Positions 12,881-23,613 of a stretch of 64,000 bases of DNA are shown one piece after another. This stretch comes from Ailanthus altissimus (Eukaryota > Streptophyta > Magnoliopsida > Sapindales > Simaroubaceae): assembly GCA_946807835.1 (NCBI GenBank), contig OX327683.1, positions 6,329,001-6,393,000 of the forward strand, in the 5' to 3' direction. The translations under genes and the position numbers were made by a program. The number at the start of each line of letters is the position of its first letter. Position 1 is the first letter of the stretch. The notes under the pieces are model-generated. The model did not search any database. It saw nothing but the letters and a program-made list of their open reading frames with translations, and was not told the DNA's origin.

Positions 12881-14875
12881 TATTATGAGGAACTGTTTTT
12901 GTTTCTTCCAAACAGGTGATAAATTGGTTCGCTTAATCACAACATTGCACAGCATGTGTCTGATATCAAATGGATATGAAGTTTTCCTTGTAATAACATG
13001 ATATATACATGATTGAAAAAAGAAATAAAACAAAATAAAGATATCAGCGGCTGATTCTACCAATTTTTGGTATATATTTATCATCTCTTCTGTTGGAAAT
13101 GTCTGCTTTTTGCTATTTTCAATCTTATGGCTCAATGAATCTGTGCTTTTGTTCAGATATCATCTATGATATTCAATTGTATTCACCATTTTTTAAAAAC
13201 GAAGCTTGCTATGTTCCCTCTTGATAACAAATAATAGTTGGCTAGCAAAGGAGTTCTTTCTTTAGAAAAAGTATGACAATAAGAGTGTTTCTTGGGAAGC
13301 AACTTAGAACAGATCAGAAAGGGTATTTTGCTTCAAGTTAAACAATCTTCACCATCGACTTTACTGGCTTGAAAACAAAACGTAATGCTACAGTTACCAT
13401 CAATGATAACCAGAAGTCAGAAAAAAAAAAAAAGAGCCATCAAACAAAAATGGGAACAAAATAAGGTTGAATCAAACACCTATATGAATGAATTGGTACA
13501 AAGAAAGGCAGACAAGATGTTCAGTTTGCTTGTTTGGTTTGTGGGATTGTCTTGGAATTGGACAATTTTTTGTTTGACTCATTATTTATCCCTAAAATTA
13601 GCGAATGACTTATCCTATCAAAATTGTAGATAAGCCAATCATTAAAATTTTAATTAATTAAATTTTTTAATCTTAAAATAAAAATTAAATTTAAATATTA
13701 TAATTCATAAAATTTATTAATTAATAAAATATAATATAAGTTGCAAAAATACCAATATAAAGATATAGAATAAGTTATTTATATAAATATTTTTTTTAAA
13801 ATTACAGATGATGGTTTTTTAAATAATAAATTAAATTATCTAATTTTTAAAATATAATATATTTATTTTAATAGATAACAAAATTTAATTATTAAAATAG
13901 TATATTTATTTTTATGTAATAAAATATTTATTTAATTAGTGAAATAATAAAATTAATAATATTACATGTATATTTACAAAATGCATTTAATATATTTAAT
14001 GCATAAAATAAAATTCATAGTATAAATTAAAGTATCTATCCTTAATTATCTATTAACATGTTATTTTAAATAAATATTTAATAAAATTTTAAATAATAAT
14101 AGTATATTTAATTATATAATTTTTAAAAAATATTTTAATTAGTCCAATCCAATCTCATGTAACATCAAATACAAGAGTTTACTATAATTAATCTAAATCT
14201 TATTCTTATTCTAAATCTAACACTTAACAAATTTATCCCATCTTATCCGATCCAAATTCTGCGTGACAAACGGCCCTTAGTGCATAACAAGACAAGAAAC
14301 AAGTGATTTATGAATGTGCGAGCCATACTTTCTGAGCTTAAGTTTCTTCTCCCGTATAAGCAGATGTGAGCAGTTTCATGATCCGCCTGCTCAATACATG
14401 TCAGTTGATTATGTTATGTGTTTAACAAATAGCTTTGCGAAGCCTAATCTGCAAGGAATAAAAGATAGATCTCATCTCAACTTTCATGCTTCGAATCCAG
14501 CAAGTGATGGGATTTCTTCGACAAACACAAACATGGTTGGCACGAAGTGGCAAAATGAATTTTTTTTTTCAGAAAAAGTCTCTGAAATAAAAATTAAATA
14601 CTCAAAACATCTCTTCAATTACATCATTCTTTCCTTGAAACATGTCAGTATTTCAAGGTTTCTAATATCATCAAGAATTGGTTTACAAAGTTGCTCTATT
14701 GTATCTTAAAAACAAAAAAAAAACATATTTCTAAGCAGCTGGGGCTGGCTCCTGAAGTCAAGCAAATCTACCAAACTATTTACAAGTCATATATAATCTT
14801 GAGCTTTGTATTTTTGCAGAAAAACATATCAATTTCCAGCAGAAAAATTGCAAAAATAATAAAATTTTCCCTATG
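12881..14875. other. Convergent intergenic region between NUDX26-like and glycosyltransferase genes
   Basis: The region holds the 3' ends of two converging genes. 13630-14260 is extremely AT-rich with no structure I can name. Open frames at 13385-13633 and 14314-14709 lack any recognisable domain and look incidental. Confidence 0.5.
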
Positions 14876-16345
14876 TTATTCTTTTATTTTGCTGTCAAGG
14901 ATATTGTTTATATGATCTGCAACAATCCCTGCAACAATCTCAGGAGAAAACCTTCGTTTCATGTCCTCCCTTGCCTTCCCGCCTTTGGCCTTGGCTTCCT
15001 CAACATTACTCATCACTTGCCTCATTAGAGCTCGCAGCTTATCAACAGACGGTTCCGCCCAAAGATGCCCTTTAAATGGTCCTTCCAGTACTTCACTCAT
15101 TCTGTCCACTGGCAATGGGTATCCATTCTCCTCTGTCAAATATTCCATTGGTCCAGACCAATTTGTTGCAATGACCGGCAAAGACATTGCCATAGCCTCC
15201 ACAAGAGGCCTCCCCCACCCTTCCCCTCTTGATGGAAGAACAAATGCATCAGCTGCCTTATACATTCGTGGCAAATTAACTTGAGCAATGTGGGTGTCAA
15301 TCACATATATTGCAGCCCAACCATCCACTGGTTTCTCCATTCCAGAATCCTCTACAAAGTTCACAATCTTGTTACCAAAGTCACTGTCTGAATGATACGG
15401 ATTAGTTAGCAAATACAAAGCAACCCCATCAGCCTTCGAAAATTCTTCCAAATAAGCTTTCAACAAAATATCCCACCCTTTCCTATACTCCCATTTAAAT
15501 ACACTCAAGAACACAAACTCCTTTGAATTTGCATTCGGGTTTCTCGCACCTAAAACCGGTGTTCCCATCGAGGCAATATCTAATGGCTCATACTTGAGGG
15601 GATCAAAGAAATGAATATCAACAGGCTGAACAATCTTCACAACTTTAGAGGGATCAACCCCACTTTGTACAAATGTAGATACATGAAAATCAGTTGGAAC
15701 CCAAACAACATCCATACGGTTACACCGCTTTACATGTTCACGACTCACCCTATCAGTCTCAAACATAGTTCTACCAACTACAGACATGAAATTTCCAAAA
15801 CCGGTTGGTGGACAAGGAAGGGTTTGAAACAATGGAGGGTACCAAGCACCGGGCTCACTATGGCAAACAACAACAGTTTCATTGATTCTACATTTTGTGT
15901 TATAAAGTTCGATTGCCAACTTCCTCATATGTTGAGGCAAGCCCTCCCAAAACTCTAAAGATTCTAAATCACCGTGTTGTGCAATAGCCAATCTAAACCT
16001 AGGGTTTTTCACTTGTTCATCAAGTGCTAAAATATAAGACCAAGATTCTGAGCTATACCCACCACCTGAAAGAAATGGAGCCATCCATAAAACACAGTAT
16101 GGTGGCTTAGAAATGGGATTTGGCTTCTGAGTTTGGAGTAAAAACCCTAAAATTGATTGAACAAATGTGGGGTTTGCAGTAAGGGTTGATTTGAGGTGTT
16201 GGATTTTGTAGAAGTTCGTTTTAGAAACGCTGAAAGAAATTGCTAGAAGAAGAATTAGAATTGATGATGCATAGAATATTAAAGATTTCAACTTTGAAGG
16301 AAAGGAGTGAGTTTGACTGGGTTGTTGATTTTTATGCCTAATCAT
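14876..16345 (-). CDS. GT-B fold glycosyltransferase (GT4-like), single-pass membrane protein
   Basis: One uninterrupted exon encodes 489 residues. A short N-terminal tail is followed by a hydrophobic segment at about residues 20-40, predicting a type II membrane anchor and probably a Golgi/ER location. The catalytic domain starts around residue 82. The C-terminal half carries GT-B hallmarks: FLSVFKWEYRKGWD (about 279-292) and the EX7E motif EGWGRPLVE (375-383), followed by MAMSLPVIATNWSGPMEYL. In family GT4 these glutamates contact the nucleotide-sugar donor. It matches, from memory, the intronless Arabidopsis gene next to NUDX26 (AT3G10630, annotated only as a glycosyltransferase superfamily protein). 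The acceptor and sugar are unknown. It converges on the NUDX26-like gene and shows no frameshift or missing motif. Confidence 0.9.
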   Translation of the reverse strand: MIRHKNQQPSQTHSFPSKLKSLIFYASSILILLLAISFSVSKTNFYKIQHLKSTLTANPTFVQSILGFLLQTQKPNPISKPPYCVLWMAPFLSGGGYSSESWSYILALDEQVKNPRFRLAIAQHGDLESLEFWEGLPQHMRKLAIELYNTKCRINETVVVCHSEPGAWYPPLFQTLPCPPTGFGNFMSVVGRTMFETDRVSREHVKRCNRMDVVWVPTDFHVSTFVQSGVDPSKVVKIVQPVDIHFFDPLKYEPLDIASMGTPVLGARNPNANSKEFVFLSVFKWEYRKGWDILLKAYLEEFSKADGVALYLLTNPYHSDSDFGNKIVNFVEDSGMEKPVDGWAAIYVIDTHIAQVNLPRMYKAADAFVLPSRGEGWGRPLVEAMAMSLPVIATNWSGPMEYLTEENGYPLPVDRMSEVLEGPFKGHLWAEPSVDKLRALMRQVMSNVEEAKAKGGKAREDMKRRFSPEIVAGIVADHINNILDSKIKE

Positions 16346-16529
16346 GATAATGAATAGAATTTTCGATATTACTGGTCCAATTCAAATGTATGGAAACAAA
16401 GTTAGCTTTCAAAAATATTGAATGAATGAATGATCGAAACAAAGATTAAAGCTTGAAGAAGAGGCTGAGAAAGTACCAGAAACTGGAAAGTTCTGAAGCA
16501 ACCACTGCGCTCGTAATAGTTAGTATTTT
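16346..16529. other. 5' flank of the glycosyltransferase gene
   Basis: A short upstream region lies between the start codon and the left end of the Mutator-like element. The element therefore sits about 185 bp from the start codon and could overlap the promoter. Confidence 0.5.
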
Positions 16530-19500
16530 GGGAAATTTTCGAAAATAGCCCCAAATTTTATAGCGTATTTTTTATCAGCCACACATGAAATTTTTAATTC
16601 TCTGTGATCAAAGAAGTTAAATTTGAAAAGTTTTATCTCCCATTCCAAAATTTTCTCCCCTCTTTCATCTAAATACGTAAAATCTTTTTTTAAAAAAAAT
16701 TTAATGATAAATGAATAAATTTTATGAATAATGTGTGAAAAAATTATCAAAGAAGGAAAAAAATAAAAAAATATCATTTTTTGAGCGCTAAGAGGGGAAG
16801 CACCCTATGGCGCCCTTTGATGCTGCCATATAGCGCGACCTAATTTTTTCAAAATGTTTTAATGTTTCTAAATTTTTTATTAAATTTATTTTGATTTAAA
16901 ATTATATTAAATTTATTTAATGAAATTAGTATATTTAATAATATTAAATAAAATGTTGTAATTTAAATTGGTATAATTTTTAAAAATAAAATATAGTAAT
17001 TAATATATTTAGTTTAATTCATTATTAGCTAATATAGTAATTATTAGTAATAATTAATTAGTAATTAAGTAATTAAATAATATAATGAACTACTTTTTTT
17101 ACTCATAAGAGTGTAATAATATTAAACTATATTTTTAACTCTAAATTCTAAATCAGAAATCTTAAACTCTTAACCTATGAACTTTAACTCTAAACTTTAA
17201 ATCTTAAACCCATAACCCTAAATCATAATCCTTATAACAATTTACAATAGCAACTTATAAACACAAAGTATGATTATTTCTATCTCTATAAGTTACAAAG
17301 GTTTGCAAGCTTCAATTTGATATTATTCATGAAAATGTTATATTCACCTTTTGTTTTAAAAAGCTTTTTCAGAGCCTTCTCACGAATTTTATTACGTCTC
17401 TCTATTGACATTATGGTATAATCTAACTCCAATTTCAGTTCATCAATAAATTTTTATGATTTCATAATTTCAGAAGATATAGATGTTTCAACGTCTGATA
17501 CAACTAAAAAATATATTGTAGAGTTTCTGAAAAAGAAAATTCATTAACCAAGATTATGTTTAGCTATTCTAGTTACCAGCTAACATAATTGATTATAACT
17601 ATATATATACCAATTTGCCTTCAAACTTTTTTAAATGATACAATTTTCTTTCAAAATCCTATTATTAAAAGATACAAGATTATGTTTTATACAAGTATGT
17701 GCCTTTATCATGTTTGCACGGGTTTTATAAACTTGTAGTATGCCTAAGAGTTGATATAATAAAGTCTCTTGTAAACCATGCTCTGCAATTATCCTTATAT
17801 GTATTTAATGGTTGTCTTGGTCGACCATATTAATTACATACCCCATAAACCCTAAACTTGAAACCTTAAACTATAAATCCTAAACCATGTGTCAAAAGAA
17901 ATTGAACAATTTCTATATGGATCTTTTTTATAATGTTCTTTGCACTGATGCTATATGAAAAGTAATTTAATACATACTAAATATTGCATCTTCTCCAGGG
18001 TTTAGGTTTCTTATAGTCTATCAATTTAATGAATTGGGTGAAACATAGGGGTAAAAGAGTACGCCTTATTCAAATGGTGAAGATATACTCATGGATAAGA
18101 GATAAAGAAATCTTGCGACTCAATTATGAATTATTTAATAAACTTGTTAATGAAAAATGTAAAAAAAAAAATTCATCCAATGAGTGAAGTAAGTATATTA
18201 CTTTTCTCAATAAAGGCTTATTATGAAGGCATAAATCTTGTAAAAGCTTCAAAAGTTGTGTTGCTAGATGTTGTGTGGAATTAATCAGTGGAAAGACAAA
18301 TTATAAGTTGAGCATATAGTTTTGGTCATTAAAAGATGGTGTATGTTTACCATCTTATTTCATTGGGGACAATGAAAGAGGATAAAATTTGTCAACAAAC
18401 TAATGCCAAAACAATCTATCATTTTGAGATGGCTTTACAATAGAATTCTCTAGACATCAATAATTATCACTAATTCTAGTATGAACTTGAGACAATTTAT
18501 ATAAAACAGACAAGTAATCATTTATTAAAACATTCCTGACATCATGAAAGGAAACTCAGCTATAGATGAGACAACGACTTTTATTTGCTTTTCATTTTTC
18601 ATCTCTACTAAAACACATCAAGCAATATAGTAGAAGTTGTCCCTCTTTCAAGATGTTGCAATACAACTACTTCCATACTCACAAAATTGAACATGCATGG
18701 TGTATGATGGCCATTCTTTTCATAATCATATTTCTTGGTGCATGATTTCTTGATTATAAAGTGGTAACTAAAATAAAATAAATTTCATTTAAATACAAGT
18801 TATATGAATACATATAATATCTAATAGTAATATCGAGGACAATGGAAGAGGATAATAGATGGTGAACCCGTTAAGATGTGTAGTTTAAGGTTAAGGATCA
18901 TGAATTTAGAGTTTATGATTTAAAATTATAGGTTTATGGTTTAGAAAATATATATTTTGTTAAGCAAAAATAGTTTACTATATTATTTAAATACTTATTA
19001 ATTATTATTAAAAAATTAAACAATTAAATGCATTAATTTATAAGTAAATAAACTAAATATATTATTACTATAGTTTATTTAAATAATTATACCAATTTAA
19101 AATAACGACACTTTAATTAATATTATTAAATTTAAATATATTAATTAATTATTTCATAATAACCTAAAATTAATTTAATTTCAAATAAAAAAAATTTAAT
19201 AAAAATTAAATTTTTAAAAAACTTAGGTCACGCAATGTGGCAGGGCCAAGGCTTGCTACATGGTGCGACCTAACACTGTGTTAAGGGTACAAGGTGCAAC
19301 ATTGGTGCGCGCGCGCCTATGCTTAGCCCAGGTTCTCTCTTTCTACCCATTTTTTCATACCTTTTTTTATTTACAAAATCTACATTTTTTTCTCAATTTG
19401 TATGCACTTGGACAAGAGAGAAAAAACATGAAGATATTTGCGTTTTAAGGGTAAAATTATCCAAATTTACTTTTTTAGTCATAAAAGATTAAAATTTTTA

Positions 19501-19552
19501 TTTATGGCTAAAAAAGAATACATTATAAATTAGTTATTTTTAAAAAATTTCC
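16530..19552. mobile_element. Non-autonomous Mutator-like element with long inverted arms
   Basis: The left end GGGAAATTTTCGAAAATAGC is mirrored at the right end, which reads inward as AGGAAATTTTTTAAAAATA. Similarity resumes deeper in the arms around GCGCGACCTAA (left, about 16837) and GCGTGACCTAA (right, minus strand, about 19224), and continues through TTAAATTGGTATAATT to about 17030 on the left and 19020 on the right. Each arm is therefore about 500 bp. The 9-bp flanks TAGTATTTT and TAATTCTTT agree at six of nine positions, compatible with an old Mutator-type target duplication. Arm-proximal interior sequence holds degenerate CCCTAAA-like runs in opposite orientations. The centre (17240-18870) has no transposase I can recognise. 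Confidence 0.7.
17280..17560 (-). pseudogene. Coding-like fragment inside the Mutator-like element
   Basis: On the minus strand an acceptor-like CTTTTTCAG is followed by a frame containing one internal stop. Downstream of the stop are about 55 charged codons, including MSIERRNKIREKALKKLFK, ending at a stop near 17280. The codon pattern and charge look protein-like rather than random AT-rich sequence. I do not recognise the family. It may be a captured host-gene piece (Pack-MULE behaviour) or part of an element-specific protein. Confidence 0.35.
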
Positions 19553-19629
19553 TAATTCTTTTCATGTTTAAATTAATTTGATTAATTGAAATCAATATGA
19601 TTGTCCGATACTTAAAATTAATAATCAAC

Positions 19630-20065
19630 TTTTTTTTTTCAAAAAAAAATAATCAACTTTTTTTATAAAAAAACAATCAATTAGTTTTAAAGAGATCAAT
19701 TTTTTTTAATGAAAAATATTAATTTCATATAAAAATCTATATTTAGTGGTTTAATTTATAATATTAATATAAGAGTAAATCTACACTTTTTAAATGATAT
19801 TTTAAATTAATATGTCAAGTAATTATTATGTGTTAAAATTGTATAAATTTTAAAATCACCCATTACAATTATTTTACTATCCAATGATTATTTGACATAT
19901 TATTTAAAATAATAAAATTTAAAATATTATTATTCTTAATATAATTTTCATAACAAGATTTTTTTATAAAAAAAAATTAAACTACATAAAATTTTATTAC
20001 AGCTCAACTTAATATCTTAGAAAACCACCTCTCGAGAGACTTAGTGATATCCCTCTTGGTAAATA
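19630..20065. repeat. Dispersed repeat copy A (interrupted by a MITE)
   Basis: This segment matches 35255-35525 in the same orientation. Shared phrases include AATCAATTAGTTTTAA, GGTTTAATTTATAATATTAA, TTAAACTACATAAAAT and (T/C)CTCGAGAGA / TCCTGAGAGA. Copy A is longer because the MITE at 19773-19935 sits inside it. The repeat family is unknown and shows no coding potential. Confidence 0.7.
19773..19935. mobile_element. 163-bp MITE with exact 9-bp target duplication
   Basis: The insert is flanked by TTAATATAA at 19764-19772 and again at 19936-19944. The uninterrupted homologous site, with a single TTAATATAA, is present at 35393-35401 in repeat copy B. The ends GAGTAAATC... and, inward from the right, GAATAATAA... 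are imperfect inverted repeats. They extend into (T)TAAATTAATATGTCAAGTAAT versus TTAAATAATATGTCAAATAAT. The 9-bp duplication suggests a Mutator-type mobiliser. It is related to the MITE at 52239-52422. Confidence 0.85.
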
Positions 20066-22219
20066 TTATCACAACACTTAAGTCATCTTCTCTTGAGAAG
20101 GGTATTAATAATATAAACCAACCTATTAATAATATAATTCCCACTTACTATATATTCATAGTTGTTATTTATACATTATAATTAATATATAAATAATTTA
20201 TTTTCTTGTATATAATTTATTTTCATATTCTAATAATTATTACATACAACATTATAATATATAAGATCATACATGTGATTTACAATATATTACTAATAAA
20301 GTACTTTTAAAAAAAAATTATTTAAATAAAATACTATTATTTTATTATAATAAATTATTCTAACAAAGCAAAATAGTTTAATACACCCTAAATTCCACTA
20401 ACCTATTATTTCTGGGGATCACTTATGACTACACTATTTTATATTTTAAAAACAATAGATGAGTGCTTGTATTTTATTTTTGATAAAATAAAATAAACAA
20501 TTATATATTTTAAAAATGTCATTGCACCTATAGATTTAAGAATAAAATAGTCCTTCACTCTAGTTAGTCTAATACAACATACTAACAATAAATTATAATC
20601 TATGACACTATTATTTTTGATATAATACAATTTTTAAACTATTAAATTAATGCATATTTAATGACTCATATTAAAATTTAAATGTGTATTAAATGCAATG
20701 CATTAATTACACATATTTGATTGTATCTGAATTATTAAATATGTATTAATTTAACAATTTAAAAATTATGTTATAAATTGTGTAAAGAATATGGTACCAT
20801 GAATTCTATCCCTTACAATAAATTTACTTTGAGGTATATTATTGTTAACTTAATATTGTAATACAGAAAATTTAATTAGGGATATTATTAGCATTTAAGT
20901 AAAATATAAAGACATTTATAATACAGCTTACTTAATAAAAGAAATATTTGAATAAAGTTTAATAAAATATAAGGACATTGCATAAAATACCCACATGTCC
21001 AAAATTAGCATGCCTTGGATTCATGACTTGCATTGCCTCAACACACTCATTTGTGAATAGTGCAGGGCACTTGATAACAATTCAGAGTAAATTTCATTGA
21101 CTTCTTTTGAAACCCCGAAATCCGTCAGACATTTCCTGAATTTTTAAAAGTTGTGAAGAACACTCGATAAAGTTAATGTAAACCTTCCTTTCCTTAATAT
21201 TTTTGTTTCAAACAAATTCACACTAAAAGGAGTTCAGTACTATTTTTCATAGCACAATCAAATGGGCATGAGTGGAAGTAAAAAAGCAACAGAAGAGCAA
21301 CAGCTACTGCAAATCCCTCCCTTAATCATATACCACAAATGAATGACGGGTCCTTATTTATTGGTGGGTTATAATCATGCGAGTTTAGGAGTTAATTTAT
21401 AATTTTATAAAATTATGAATTTATATAAAATTAACTATTAAGGGGACTAAATAAAATTTGTTAGTGTTTTTGGCTGAAAAGAAGCAAAACGCAGAATCCA
21501 AATTAAAAATGAGATAGAGAGCCGAGGGAGGGAGAAAGAAAGGTTTTTATGGTTTTAATCTTTTCTTTAATAATTGCATGTCAATTTAAATTTCAGTTTT
21601 ACTCAAATTTTACAAGTGGATTCTCAACATCTTATTTTATAATTTTATAAGATTTGATTTTTCATTTAATTTTTAATATAGTAAAATTTATCAAATGTAT
21701 ACTTAAAGAGAATTTGTTAAATTTATTATTGTTGAGTCAAGATGAATGTTTTTAATATTGTGGTGAGCTTCTAGTGTAATTTTAGAGAGAATATTACTGT
21801 AATCTCATTATTATTATATAATAAAAGTATTGATATCGAATTACGGCCCCGTAATTTTTTTCGAATTAAGTTTTTTACGTAAAAAATTAATATTTATTAT
21901 ACTTGATTGTGGTTTAATTTGTGGTAATATTATTTACTAATTATGGTGATACGTTACTCATTTTAATAACACAAAGTAAAAAAAAAAAATTATTTCCGTT
22001 GCATTGTATTTTGTGTTCTTTCCTAACATTATCTTGTGGAACATCGGCACTTTTCAAAATGCAATGTTCATATCTCTATGCATAGATTTGAATTCTCCAT
22101 TCGGAGATGTTCAACTTTAATTAATGGAGAATTTAGTTAGGTTTTCTAATCTAATATTATTTAAATATCAATTAGTTATTGACACTATTTGTTGAGGTTT
22201 TCATGCATCTTAACTTTTA
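20066..22219. other. AT-rich intergenic DNA, no gene seen
   Basis: No recognisable coding, RNA or element structure was found. The somewhat less AT-rich part at 20990-21350 shows no conserved frame on either strand. Confidence 0.45.
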
Positions 22220-22900
22220 TAATTGATATTTAGCATTTTAAAATTTAAATGCATGCAAAAGATTTTACCCACTCGTAAAACAATTATAAAAAAAATAAAA
22301 CAAAGCAATATAGATAAACAATTATATACAATATACAACAAATATATGTGGTTAGTTAATAAATACCTACATCTACGGTGGATCATGAAATCTTACCTTC
22401 TTTTATTCAATTCACAAAGAATTCAAAATCACAAAGATTTTACAAAATAGACTCTCAAGAAATACATTAATAGACTAGCTCTCACAAAGAATCTATCAGT
22501 GATATCTTGCGCACTTAACACTCAAGCACTCATATGATACTCTTCTGTGCACCTAGCGCCTTAAAATTACCTAAATTCTCTATTCTCTCTCTCATTGATG
22601 CATTCATATTCTAATAAGTTTATAAAAGTTTATATAGACTATAAACCATTTTTAAAAATCTTATTTTTAATTAAAATATGAGTTCACATATTTAAAAAAT
22701 CTAAAACTGACTTAAACTAATCAAGACGACTTAAAACAAGAAACTACAGAAACTAGGTGCTATAGTGCCATAGGCTAGTACTGCGGTGTTGTTGCGATCT
22801 CGACCCGGCGTTGCAACTTGGGATATTCCGACTCTAGCGCCATGACATTGAATAGTTAGTACTGCAACATTCACAATTGAAAATTGTCTCCTCATATTTT
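22220..22900 (-). mobile_element. LTR-like fragment of a Ty1/copia-type element, minus strand
   Basis: Read on the minus strand the order is a GC-richer tract (22865 down to 22755), a TATATAAA box near 22635, a leader, and a tail with ATGATCCACCGTAGATGTA and AACTAACCACATA. This parallels the plus-strand fragment at 4200-4990 (ATCTACCGTGAATATA ... ACCGAACCACGTAAG). No coding region or primer-binding site is attached. Ends are approximate. Confidence 0.5.
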
Positions 22901-23308
22901 CACATCCCTCCTTGTTTATGGCTTTTTGTTTTTATCTTTTTCTCGTCCGTTCAATACGTACTTGCTTACGTGTTAAATTCTTATTAGTCTTTAACTTAAT
23001 ATTATACTTAAACACGATTTTAAATCCAAATTTTAACATTAACTCTCTTTACAAAGAGTTGACTTCTACATTTTGTTGAAATGCCAACATTAGCACCTGA
23101 TAATTTTGTGAACGAATGAAACCACATCCAAGAAGCTTGGCAAAACATCAACTATTAAAAATTATTCCAAGCCACCACAATAGAATAAAGTTTTCACGTC
23201 AAATACACTGAAGTAAAGAGTTAAGACCGTCTAATTATTCAAGACCAAGGCATTCTTTTGAAGTCAAGTCACAGTTACAATCAAATATTGTAAAGACTGG
23301 TTCTATAG
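22901..23308. other. 3' flank of the VTE5 gene
   Basis: Unannotated DNA between an LTR-like fragment and the SINE. It may include the far end of the VTE5 transcript, but no poly(A) site could be fixed. Confidence 0.4.
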
Positions 23309-23410
23309 GCACTTGCTTAAATGGCTCAGTGGTTAAAAGAGTCTGTAGTGCATCTATTAGAACCTAAGTTTGAATCCCCTCACCTCCATGTCAAAAAAAT
23401 AAAAAAAAAA
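23309..23410 (+). mobile_element. Short tRNA-derived SINE with target-site duplication
   Basis: The unit contains an A-box-like TGGCTCAGTGG (23322-23332) and a B-box-like AGTTTGAATCC (23367-23377), 45 nt apart as in tRNA genes. It ends in an A-rich tail. It is flanked by AAAGACTGGTTCTATAG (23292-23308) and AAAGACTGGGCTATAG (23408-23423), a slightly diverged long duplication of the kind made by LINE-type insertion. At about 100 bp it is short for a plant SINE. It lies about 200 bp beyond the VTE5 stop codon. Confidence 0.8.
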
Positions 23411-23613
23411 GACTGGGCTATAGAACCTTGAACTGAAGCATTTTATCATTTGACAGATTTCACTGAATCAACAACGGTAAGTCAATGGTTTACAAAGAAT
23501 TTGAGAAGATTAACATTGAGCAAAAATTAGAGGAAAAAAATATACATTATGACTATGATGTCAACGCATGGATTTAACAAGAAAATGGAAGGTGAGTAGG
23601 TATATGCTAGAAC

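Noticed and set aside
15611..15958. Plus-strand open frame inside the glycosyltransferase
   Set aside because: Antisense shadow of a well-supported coding exon.
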